NCBI GenBank assembly: GCA_938031175.1
Contig: CALHGZ010000001.1
Coordinates: 62,001 to 126,000 of the forward strand
Length of the DNA stretch: 64,000 nucleotides
Reading direction: 5' to 3'
Source of the DNA: Candidatus Kapaibacterium sp.
GTDB lineage: Bacteria; Bacteroidota; Ignavibacteria; Kapaibacteriales; UBA2268
Part shown: positions 55,568 to 63,643 of the stretch, in pieces
How positions within the stretch are numbered: position 1 is the stretch's first letter
Layout of the letters: each line of letters opens with the position of its first letter
Translations under genes and position numbers: made by a program
The notes under the pieces: generated by a model
Seen by the model: only the letters and a program-made list of their open reading frames with translations
What the model was told of the DNA's origin: nothing
Databases searched by the model: none

Positions 55568-56557
55568 ATGTATTTTTATGGTAAACTTGAAATCGATCCC
55601 TCACAGATGACATTAATTAAAAAAGTCAATCCTACTGGTGTTTTCACCAAATTACTCGATGCTTTAACGTTTGGTAAATTGTCAGATAAGCAGGAGCATG
55701 AGACTTTTACCGCTTTATCCATTCTTCAGCAATTAAGTCTTGGTATGCGAACATTGAATATATATAATGTCATACGAGTTGCTATTGATGAATATGATTT
55801 TTACTTTGACCATAGTGGGGTCGAAGATGATCTTAATCAGGCAATGTTCGAACTTAAGTCAAAAATAGATCCACTTGAATCAGAAATTTTCAAAACAATT
55901 TATATGGTTCTTGAGCATGAGAGCAGTGATTTTAAATATGTAATTGAAATTGGAGTAGAGCGAAAACATAGAGTCGGCGAATATCCAATAAAGATAATAG
56001 TAAATGGAGTTATATCTGAATTTAAATTGAGGCAGGGCGAATCACGTACAGAGCTAATTAAACGAATGAAGCCGATTTTCATGAATCAAAAAACTTACGA
56101 TGAATTCATAAAAAATCATCAGATAAAATTCGTTAATTTTTTGAATGAAATCGATAAATCGATACGGAAAGTTATACGAGTTGATGATATACAAATAGAT
56201 TCATCAATGGAGATTATACGTCCTAAACGTAGGATATTAGATCCAGAAGAATTGCGAAGCGACTATTTTAATCAGCCATTCTTTTTTGGTTACTATGGCT
56301 TAAATAAACATGCATTTTATGCATTAATATGGCCCGAGTTATTATATGAAAGTGGTTTGTATATTAATAATTTTGATTTAGTTGATGAAATAGGAAATAT
56401 AATTTGTACAGTTGGTCAAAACGGTTTCAAAGCAAATGAATTTGAAACTTTTAACTTAGACTCCGAATTCGAACCACCAACAAAAGGTGATCTAAGTTTT
56501 TTTGAGAATAATGAATATATTGATAAACTTAGATTTGCCGGGGTTATAAAGCAATAA
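55568..56557 (+). CDS. Unknown 329-residue protein
   Basis: I do not recognise a family. There is no signal peptide or clear membrane helix. Residues 20-60 contain a possible amphipathic helix (V-N-P-T-G-V-F-T-K-L-L-D-A-L-T-F-G-K-L). The middle is charged and helical with a basic stretch I-R-P-K-R-R-I-L near 220, and the C-terminal 100 residues look mixed alpha/beta with several aromatic pairs. An AGGAG site is seven bases before the ATG. It lies 130 bases upstream of the SPFH/UmuD-like pair on the same strand, so common transcription is possible. Confidence 0.75.
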   Translation: MYFYGKLEIDPSQMTLIKKVNPTGVFTKLLDALTFGKLSDKQEHETFTALSILQQLSLGMRTLNIYNVIRVAIDEYDFYFDHSGVEDDLNQAMFELKSKIDPLESEIFKTIYMVLEHESSDFKYVIEIGVERKHRVGEYPIKIIVNGVISEFKLRQGESRTELIKRMKPIFMNQKTYDEFIKNHQIKFVNFLNEIDKSIRKVIRVDDIQIDSSMEIIRPKRRILDPEELRSDYFNQPFFFGYYGLNKHAFYALIWPELLYESGLYINNFDLVDEIGNIICTVGQNGFKANEFETFNLDSEFEPPTKGDLSFFENNEYIDKLRFAGVIKQ

Positions 56558-56687
56558 AATACAATTCCAATATTAATGATGAGTACCCATCCAATAATAT
56601 TGAAATTTTCAAACTGAGACGAAAATTCCTTAAATTATAATTTAATTTATTGTTTAAATCATTATTTATAACATAAGGAGTTTTCTA

Positions 56688-57590
56688 ATGGGCATAATAT
56701 TTTTAGGCTTAATTATTTTAATCGTTGGATTAAGTGCATCAAAGACAAGAAGCCCGTTGGGTCGCTACAAGTCGTTAATCGTAGTTGCAGGTGTAATTGT
56801 AATGGCAATAGGATTTCTCACAACAGCAATCAGGCAGATTGATGCAGGTCACGTTGGTGTGCAGGTACTATTCGGACAAGTACAGGAGCAGGTACTATTT
56901 GAAGGCTTGAATATAGTAAATCCCCTGGTTGAAATAAAGCAGTTTAGTATCAGAACAAGAAATTATACTATGTCGTCGGCATTAGAAGAGGGGCAAAGAG
57001 TCAGTGATGATGCTCCTCGAGTTTTGAGCAAAGATGGGTTGGAAGTTGTAATAGATCTAACTATTCTATATCGTGTAAATCCAATTGAAGCGCCTTCAAT
57101 TTTCAAGAAAATAGGTTTAGATTATGAAAATGTAATTATAAGACCAATCGCAAGAACAGGTATAAGAAATAGTGCGTCGCTATTTGAGGCAGTTGAATTA
57201 TTTGCTGAAAAAAGGCAGGAATTCGAGAATGCAGTCAGGTCGAACATTATGGATACATTAATGAATAAAGGATTTATTCTTGAACAAGTTTTGATACGTA
57301 AAATTGACTTGCCAAAATCTGTCAAAGAAAGTATAGAAAGAAAAATAACCGCTGTTCAGGAAGCACAGAGAATGGAATTTGTTCTTCAAAAGGAAGAACG
57401 CGAAGCTGAAAGAAAAAGGGTTGAAGCCAAAGGTATAGCTGATGCACAAAGAATAGTCAATGAAGGATTAACTCCCAAAATTTTGCAGTTTGAGTTAATT
57501 AAAGTTCAAAAAGAGTTAGCTAATTCACCGAACGCAAAAATTATTATATTAGGAGATTCTAAAACGCCACCATTTATAATTGGTAATTAA
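56688..57590 (+). CDS. Prohibitin/SPFH (band 7) family membrane protein
   Basis: The 300-residue protein has two N-terminal hydrophobic segments (about 1-18 and 27-45), an SPFH domain (about 50-215: D-A-G-H-V-G-V-Q-V-L-F-G-Q-V, D-G-L-E-V-V-I-D-L-T-I-L-Y-R-V) and a charged coiled coil (about 215-260), as in prohibitins. Such proteins form large membrane cages that hold proteases or organise membrane domains. AAGGAG is eight bases upstream of the ATG. Its TAA is followed after one base by the umuD-like ATG, so the two are almost certainly made together. Confidence 0.93.
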   Translation: MGIIFLGLIILIVGLSASKTRSPLGRYKSLIVVAGVIVMAIGFLTTAIRQIDAGHVGVQVLFGQVQEQVLFEGLNIVNPLVEIKQFSIRTRNYTMSSALEEGQRVSDDAPRVLSKDGLEVVIDLTILYRVNPIEAPSIFKKIGLDYENVIIRPIARTGIRNSASLFEAVELFAEKRQEFENAVRSNIMDTLMNKGFILEQVLIRKIDLPKSVKESIERKITAVQEAQRMEFVLQKEEREAERKRVEAKGIADAQRIVNEGLTPKILQFELIKVQKELANSPNAKIIILGDSKTPPFIIGN

Positions 57591-57591
57591 G

Positions 57592-58053
57592 ATGGAAAAA
57601 ATAAATTTCAATATTGAAGATAAATTGACGGTTGTAAATATTTTTACACCCGAAATAGGTGAGAAAAAAGAATTACCTTTGTTTCTAGAATCTGTATCTG
57701 CAGGGTTCCCATCCCCTGCAGATGATTATTTAGAAAATCGCCTTGATTTAAATGATTACTTAATCAAAAATCCGGCTGCTACTTTTTTCGTTCGAGTAAC
57801 AGGTAATTCAATGATAGAAGCAGGAATACATTCTGGAGATATCTTAGTTGTTGATCGCTCGCTAACTCCTAAAGATGGTAACGTTGTCATAGCTGTTATT
57901 GATGGTGAGTTAACAGTTAAACGAATCAAGCAAAGTAAAAATAAAATCTTTTTGCTTCCCGAGAATAATAACTATAAACCTATAGAGATAACCACTGAAA
58001 TGCACTTCGAAGTTTGGGGTGTAGTATCCTACGTTATTCACAAATTGTTGTAA
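57592..58053 (+). CDS. umuD: UmuD-like self-cleaving S24 peptidase
   Basis: The 153-residue protein matches E. coli UmuD with a constant +13 offset: cleavage site A37-G38 (G-F-P-S-P-A-D-D-Y), nucleophile Ser73 (G-N-S-M-I-E-A-G) and general base Lys110 (D-G-E-L-T-V-K). L-D-L-N-D-Y-L-I-K-N-P-A-A-T-F-F-V is also UmuD-like. In E. coli, RecA-stimulated self-cleavage yields the UmuD' subunit of polymerase V. No umuC follows; argD is next (18 bases on). There is no DNA-binding domain, so it is not LexA. Coupling to the SPFH gene is tight. Confidence 0.9.
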   Translation: MEKINFNIEDKLTVVNIFTPEIGEKKELPLFLESVSAGFPSPADDYLENRLDLNDYLIKNPAATFFVRVTGNSMIEAGIHSGDILVVDRSLTPKDGNVVIAVIDGELTVKRIKQSKNKIFLLPENNNYKPIEITTEMHFEVWGVVSYVIHKLL

Positions 58054-58071
58054 TTAGATTGATAAGGAATT

Positions 58072-59259
58072 ATGGATTCAATAAAGAATGATTATTTTAA
58101 GCGAGAAAAGCAGGTTTTCTTTCAGGTCTATAAACGATTGCCAATTGTAGTAGAGAGTGCTGTAGGCTGTTACATATACGATAAAAATGGTGAAAAATAT
58201 CTCGATTTTCTTTCTGGGATAGCTGTAAATGCATTAGGGCATTCACATCCAGATATAATTGAGGTTGCTATAGATCAGATCAAAAAGTATATGCATATTT
58301 CGAATTATTTTTATCAAGAGCCACAAATCCGTTTAGCAGAAAAACTTACTCGAATAACTGGTTATAATAGAGTTTTCTTCTCTAATTCAGGAACTGAAGC
58401 AACAGAGGGTGCACTCAAGTTAATACGACGCTGGGGCAATAAAAATGGTAAAAAGGAAATAATAGCTTTTAGTGGCGGATTTCATGGCAGAACTTATGGA
58501 GCTTTATCTTTAATGGATAAGCCTAAATACAAAGATGGGATGGGACCTTTTTTGCCAGACATAAAAATTATTGAATATAATAATATTAGAACCTTGGAAG
58601 AAAATGTTAATGAAAATACAACTGCTGTAGTTTTAGAGTTTATACAGGGAGAAGGAGGGATTGTTGAAGCTAAAACAGATTTTATAAATCAAATCAAATT
58701 GTTGAAAGAGAAATATAATTTCCTTATTCTCGATGATGAAATCCAAACAGGCTTAGGACGTACAGGAAAAATGTTTGCCTATGAACATTATAATATAAAA
58801 CCCGATATTGTAATTACAGCTAAAGCCCTTGGGGGTGGATTTCCTTTGGGAGCGATATTATCTAATGATGAACTTGCAAATTATTGGGGAATTGGTACCC
58901 ATGGTACAACTTATGGGGGAAATTCCGTCGCTTGTGCCTGTGGATCTGTTGTTATTGATTATTTAATTAATGGAGTTCTACAAAAAGTTAAAGAAAACGG
59001 AGATTATTTAAAGAGTGAATTGATAAAAATTATGGAGAAATATCCAAAATTAATTTTGCAATTAAGAGGAAAAGGTTTAATCCAAGGATTACTTCTTTCC
59101 TTCAATGGTGCAATATTGGTCGAAAAGTTATTGAAAAGAAAGGTAATTTCGAATTATTGCTCTGAAAATGTTTTAAGAATTATACCACCACTGATAGTTG
59201 AAAGGTCTGACATTGATATTTTTATCAATTCATTGGATGAATGTCTTAGCCAGCTTTGA
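58072..59259 (+). CDS. argD: Acetylornithine/ornithine-type aminotransferase (class III)
   Basis: The 395-residue PLP enzyme has F-S-N-S-G-T-E-A-T-E-G-A-L-K, D-D-E-I-Q-T-G-L-G-R-T-G-K-M-F-A and the PLP lysine in T-A-K-A-L-G-G-G-F-P. ArgD converts N-acetylglutamate semialdehyde to acetylornithine in arginine synthesis, and the same family includes lysine- and ornithine-specific enzymes. No other arg gene is nearby, so the exact substrate is open. It lies 18 bases after umuD and overlaps the convergent GT2-TPR gene by 14 bases. Confidence 0.88.
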   Translation: MDSIKNDYFKREKQVFFQVYKRLPIVVESAVGCYIYDKNGEKYLDFLSGIAVNALGHSHPDIIEVAIDQIKKYMHISNYFYQEPQIRLAEKLTRITGYNRVFFSNSGTEATEGALKLIRRWGNKNGKKEIIAFSGGFHGRTYGALSLMDKPKYKDGMGPFLPDIKIIEYNNIRTLEENVNENTTAVVLEFIQGEGGIVEAKTDFINQIKLLKEKYNFLILDDEIQTGLGRTGKMFAYEHYNIKPDIVITAKALGGGFPLGAILSNDELANYWGIGTHGTTYGGNSVACACGSVVIDYLINGVLQKVKENGDYLKSELIKIMEKYPKLILQLRGKGLIQGLLLSFNGAILVEKLLKRKVISNYCSENVLRIIPPLIVERSDIDIFINSLDECLSQL

Positions 59260-61528
59260 TTTTTCTTTTTTCGTAAAGTTCTTCTAAGCCCTTGAAAATA
59301 GCTTCCTCAGGAACAACGATGTCGAAACCTGAGAGAGGTACTCCTTTCTTTTTTTTGGCAATTCTTAGTGTTTCATTAAATGCATATTCTGCTTCATCCA
59401 ATCTTCCGAGATACATTAAAGCATAAGCTTTCAAATGGTTTGCATACATTTGTTCGGGGGCTTTTTCGAGGGATTTTTCAGCCCAATGGAGTGCTTCCTC
59501 GAATTTTTTTTGATTTCCGGTTAATTGTGAGAGAGTGGCACAGGCACTGGCATAAACAGAGTTTGACAAGTTTCCTGACTCTATTGCAAATTTTATTGTT
59601 TCTTCAGCTTCTTTAATTAATCTCATATGAGCCAAAGTCTGCCCGAGTTGATACCATGCATAGGCATTTAAAGGTTCCTCTTTGACGTGTTGGATTAGCA
59701 TTGAATAATTTCGTTTGATTTTTTGTTCCATTTCTTCTCTACTGCGATTATATCCAAGGTGTTGAATGACAATATCAGAAAAGATCAGTGATTTACCTAA
59801 TGCAAGAATTGATGGGGTTATTTGTTCGTGGACGCGTCCAGAAAATGATATTGATGGATAACCATAATTCCTGAAAAGTCTGGGATAACCGCCTCTGTGA
59901 ATTTCAGTTTTTCCACTTATAAGAGAGTGATCGCTTTCGAGTGTACAAATAATTCCACCGATATCTTCTGAAACGTTCATAAGTAATTGTCGGATGTTTT
60001 TTCTACTATCCTCGGAGAGTCTTTCATCGGCATCAAGATATAATATCCACCTACCGTTAGAATGTTTGAGAGCTTCATTTCTAGCAGCTGAAAAATCATT
60101 AATCCATTCGAAATCATATAATTTGGCATTATAACTTAAGGCAATTTCTCTGGTGCGGTCGGTTGAGCCAGTATCTACTATTACTATTTCATCTACAATG
60201 CCTTTAACACTTTCAAGACAACCAGAAAGGAATTTTTCTTCATTTTTAACGATCATAGAGAGTGTGATTAAAATATCTTTCTCTGATGAATATTCAGATT
60301 TTTGAATTATACCGGAATAAGCCTTGCTGATACTTTTATTGACTAATTCAAGGTATTTTACAATATCTTCATTATCTGGAGCTATTTCGTATGCTTTTTG
60401 GAGAATGTTTTTTGCTTCTTCAAATTTTTTTAAGTTATATGCTATATTAGCAGAACCTATTAGACAGGGGATATGTTTCGGGTTATGATTAAGCCCTTTT
60501 TCAAATTCGATTAAAGCGTTCTTATAAATTTTTAAGGCAAATAAAGTTCGCCCTTTTTTGTAATATATATCCTCCGGGGGGATTACAATATCACCAATAA
60601 TTTTAGCGTGCACATCAGTATCGAACATTGCGTCATAGTGTTCGAAAGCTTCACCATAGTTACCTTCATTGAAATAAATTTCACCTAAAATAAAATGAGC
60701 AAAGGTTTGCTTTGGTAATAATTCAATAGATTTTTTAGCTCTTATTTTTGCTAATTCAATTTTGCCGGCTTTGTATGCAATCATAGCTCCCCAATTTAAA
60801 GCTTGAGGTTTCAATGTGCCTTTAGGTAAAGCATTCTCAATACTTATTGAAATATCGTTTTCGGCTGATTCTATTTTTTCAAGAGCAAAATATGTTTTAG
60901 CTCTTTGATAGTAATTATATGGTGTATTTTCTCCATTTTCTATTACTTTATTAAGTATTTCCAGATTTCTAATTTGCTTTTTCTGCATGTTTTCCGATGA
61001 TAAACTATATCCGAGGTGATAGAATTGAATTTGTGTATTTTTAATTTTGAAACCAAGTTTAATTATACTTTCAGAAATTTGCTCGTGAATAGCACCGTAA
61101 AATTTAATATCTGGATGATTTCTGAATAGTCTCAATAGATTAGAAATATATTTTTCTCTTAATCCTGAGGCATTAATAGTTTCTGATAGAACTTCAATAA
61201 GCCAACCAGCAGTATCATTGGTTGCCATTTTTAATTCTTGTATTAGAAGTTCAGGATTAACAAGTCGTTCGTCAGCATCTATAGTGAGAATGAATGGTTC
61301 TTTTGCTTTTGATATTGCCAGATTTCTTGCTTTGGAGAAATCTTGTTCCCAGGATGTTTGGAATATTTTTGCTCCAAAAGATTCTGCTATATGAATTGTT
61401 TTATCCTGAGAGCCGGTGTCCACTAATATTATTTCTGAAGCAATATCTTTGATTGATTTCAAACAATCTGGTAACATTTGCTCTTCATCTTTTGCGATTA
61501 TGCAAACGCTTAAATTACATACTGGCAT
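59246..61528 (-). CDS. Double glycosyltransferase family 2 / TPR protein
   Basis: The 760-residue protein is built from two copies of a GT2-TPR unit. Copy 1 has a GT2 domain at about 1-230 (C-I-I-A-K-D-E-E-Q-M-L-P-D-C-L, V-D-T-G-S-Q-D-K-T, T-I-D-A-D-E-R-L) and TPRs at about 235-395. Copy 2 has GT2 at about 415-640 (S-M-I-V-K-N-E-E-K-F-L-S-G-C-L, V-D-T-G-S-T-D-R-T, L-D-A-D-E-R-L) and TPRs to the end. Both keep the D-x-D motif, so both may be active. The SunS-like glycopeptide and protein glycosyltransferases share this GT2-TPR layout. The acceptor is unknown. No membrane segment is present. Confidence 0.9.
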   Translation of the reverse strand: MPVCNLSVCIIAKDEEQMLPDCLKSIKDIASEIILVDTGSQDKTIHIAESFGAKIFQTSWEQDFSKARNLAISKAKEPFILTIDADERLVNPELLIQELKMATNDTAGWLIEVLSETINASGLREKYISNLLRLFRNHPDIKFYGAIHEQISESIIKLGFKIKNTQIQFYHLGYSLSSENMQKKQIRNLEILNKVIENGENTPYNYYQRAKTYFALEKIESAENDISISIENALPKGTLKPQALNWGAMIAYKAGKIELAKIRAKKSIELLPKQTFAHFILGEIYFNEGNYGEAFEHYDAMFDTDVHAKIIGDIVIPPEDIYYKKGRTLFALKIYKNALIEFEKGLNHNPKHIPCLIGSANIAYNLKKFEEAKNILQKAYEIAPDNEDIVKYLELVNKSISKAYSGIIQKSEYSSEKDILITLSMIVKNEEKFLSGCLESVKGIVDEIVIVDTGSTDRTREIALSYNAKLYDFEWINDFSAARNEALKHSNGRWILYLDADERLSEDSRKNIRQLLMNVSEDIGGIICTLESDHSLISGKTEIHRGGYPRLFRNYGYPSISFSGRVHEQITPSILALGKSLIFSDIVIQHLGYNRSREEMEQKIKRNYSMLIQHVKEEPLNAYAWYQLGQTLAHMRLIKEAEETIKFAIESGNLSNSVYASACATLSQLTGNQKKFEEALHWAEKSLEKAPEQMYANHLKAYALMYLGRLDEAEYAFNETLRIAKKKKGVPLSGFDIVVPEEAIFKGLEELYEKRKIKAG

Positions 61529-61678
61529 AGTATTGTGATTTTAAGTTTAGAAAATTTTATTTTGAATAAAATTAATAAATTTTGGTGTAATGTGTAGTTT
61601 AAAAAGAAGGATTCAATTTTTTTAACAATAAGAGTGCTTGGAAATATTAGTTAATATGGAATATTCATTAACTTGATA

Positions 61679-61706
61679 GTAGGGGTATAGTTGTTTATAC
61701 CCCTAC
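61679..61706. terminator. Perfect 11-bp stem-loop downstream of the redoxin gene
   Basis: GTAGGGGTATA (61679-61689) and TATACCCCTAC (61696-61706) form a perfect stem with a six-base loop. It starts 12 bases beyond the stop of the minus-strand redoxin gene, where a terminator is expected, but it has no good T run on either strand. A non-canonical terminator or a 3' end stabilising hairpin are both possible. Confidence 0.6.
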
Positions 61707-61717
61707 AAATTGTGGAA

Positions 61718-62275
61718 CTATTTTTTCCATTTTATATTACAACCAACACTAGGCATTTGTTCAGGATTAACTGGCCTACCTTCAATTAAAGAATCCAAAG
61801 CAGATTTTAAATCTTTTCCAGTAACTGGAACGCCATTACCCGGGCGAGCGGAATCGAATTGACCGCGGTAAACTAATTTTAAATTTTTGTCATATACAAA
61901 GAAGTCGGGTGTACAAGTAGCATCAAAAGCACGAGCAACTTCCTGAGATTCGTCGAACAAGTACGGGAAAGGATAGCCCATCGTTTGAGCTACTTTTTTC
62001 ATATTTTCAGGCGAATCTTCGGGATAATTTGTAATATCATTTGAATTGATGGCTACAAATGATATTCCCTTAGCTATATATTCTTTTGAAACATCGGTTA
62101 GAACTTTATTTATGTGTTTCACGTATGGACAGTGATTGCAAATAAACATTATGACAGTTGCTATATCGGAAGCAATATCTTTAAGGCTTATTCTTTTACC
62201 GGAAACAGTATCCGGAAGTGTAAATTCAGGTGCCTTAGTACCTAGCGATACCATTTTTGATGGAGTTTCTGCCAT
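61718..62275 (-). CDS. Thioredoxin-fold redoxin (AhpC/TSA-like)
   Basis: The 185-residue protein has T-K-A-P-E-F-T-L-P-D-T, then the redox centre F-I-C-N-H-C-P-Y-V-K-H, S-N-D-I-T-N-Y-P-E-D-S and cis-proline region C-T-P-D-F-F-V-Y-D. The C-N-H-C-P-Y-V centre is typical of a group of cytosolic redoxins annotated as thioredoxin-family proteins. There is no signal peptide. It probably reduces disulfides or peroxides; the partner is unknown. It is divergent from the metallophosphoesterase gene and followed by a strong stem-loop. Confidence 0.9.
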   Translation of the reverse strand: MAETPSKMVSLGTKAPEFTLPDTVSGKRISLKDIASDIATVIMFICNHCPYVKHINKVLTDVSKEYIAKGISFVAINSNDITNYPEDSPENMKKVAQTMGYPFPYLFDESQEVARAFDATCTPDFFVYDKNLKLVYRGQFDSARPGNGVPVTGKDLKSALDSLIEGRPVNPEQMPSVGCNIKWKK

Positions 62276-62413
62276 TTTTCATCCTTAATTTGTTAATAAT
62301 CAATTAAAAAATCTAAATTCCTGTATAATTGATAAATATTATATTTCAAACAAGAATATAATTTATAAGACGTCAAAATTATGGAAATTGTTTCAATTAT
62401 TAGTTAACACTAA

Positions 62414-63643
62414 ATGACAACAACGAGCTTTGTTTACTTTTTTGCATCGATACTGACACTTTTACTTTTTATAGATGTATATTTTTTAATAAGCTGGCAA
62501 AGATTTGCAAGATTAAGAAATTGGCACAGAGTGTCCTATCTTTTGCCTTGGTTTTTAGGAATAATATTTTTTATATTTTATGCTATAACTTTATATTTCC
62601 GTTTGGAAAACAAAATTCCGAGTGATATTGAAAAAATTTTTTTAGCTGTGGCATCTATTTGGTATTTGCCGAAAATACTTATTGTACCTGTAATTTTAAT
62701 CAAGGATTTAGTTTTTGGGTTAAAGAAATTCTTCAGCAAATTCTCAGGTCAAAAGAACACAAGGGAAGATAATATTACTTCAAATAAACGAAGAGAATTC
62801 ATCAAAAGCACAGGATGGGTTCTTGCAGGGTTACCTTTTATTTTGGTAACTCGTGGAGTATTTCATACAACCTATGATTTCAGAATTCACAGAGTTAATT
62901 TATTTCTTGACAAGCTTGGCGATGAATTCAATGGTTTCAAGATTATCCAGCTATCAGATATCCACGCCGGATCATTTATAAGCAATGAACCATTTGCAAA
63001 AGCTATAGAAATAATACAAAGTTTTAAGCCTGACATTATAGTTATTACGGGTGATTTTGTCAATTTCCATCCCCGTGAGTTGAAAATTATTTACTCTGAA
63101 TTATCTAAACTTCAAGCCAATCACGGAGTTTTTGGTTGTTTAGGCAATCATGATCATTATATGTCAGAGGATGAGCATAAAATTTTAATATCGTTGCTTC
63201 GTGAAAGTGGAATTAATTTATTAATAAATGAGAATTCTAAGATCAAAATTGGTAATTCCTATATTCAAATAATTGGAATTGACAATATCAATTTCCGAAC
63301 TCATTTTGGGGATTTTTCCAAAGCAATGATAGGGGTAGAAAAGGAATATCCAAGTATTTTGCTGTGTCATGATCCAACTAATTGGGATAGGTATGTTAGA
63401 AACAGGCTTGATGTTGATTTAATGCTTTCCGGTCATACTCACGGAGGTCAGGTAGGTATTGAATTATTCGGTCAATATCTCTCACCTGTCAGGATTGTAT
63501 ATAAACAATGGGCAGGATTATATAGGGATGGGAATCAATATTTATATGTAAATCGTGGATTAGGAGTGGTAGGACCTCCGGTTAGGGTTGATATGCCACC
63601 AGAAATTACTTTAATTGAACTTAACTCAAATAAAATAAGTTAA
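62414..63643 (+). CDS. Membrane metallophosphoesterase with internal twin-arginine-like motif
   Basis: The 409-residue protein has three N-terminal membrane helices (about 1-110), then N-K-R-R-E-F-I-K before a fourth hydrophobic stretch (about 130-155), then a calcineurin-type phosphoesterase. That domain has S-D-I-H-A-G, T-G-D-F-V-N, G-N-H-D-H-Y, L-C-H-D-P and S-G-H-T-H-G-G-Q, a complete binuclear metal site. YkuE-type relatives act on phospholipids such as UDP-diacylglucosamine or lipid phosphates. The RR motif could direct the catalytic domain through Tat, or simply mark a positive-inside border. It shares four stop-codon bases with the next gene. Confidence 0.9.
   Translation: MTTTSFVYFFASILTLLLFIDVYFLISWQRFARLRNWHRVSYLLPWFLGIIFFIFYAITLYFRLENKIPSDIEKIFLAVASIWYLPKILIVPVILIKDLVFGLKKFFSKFSGQKNTREDNITSNKRREFIKSTGWVLAGLPFILVTRGVFHTTYDFRIHRVNLFLDKLGDEFNGFKIIQLSDIHAGSFISNEPFAKAIEIIQSFKPDIIVITGDFVNFHPRELKIIYSELSKLQANHGVFGCLGNHDHYMSEDEHKILISLLRESGINLLINENSKIKIGNSYIQIIGIDNINFRTHFGDFSKAMIGVEKEYPSILLCHDPTNWDRYVRNRLDVDLMLSGHTHGGQVGIELFGQYLSPVRIVYKQWAGLYRDGNQYLYVNRGLGVVGPPVRVDMPPEITLIELNSNKIS

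Noticed and set aside
57592-58053. LexA repressor
   Set aside because: There is no N-terminal winged-helix DNA-binding domain; length and spacing fit UmuD.
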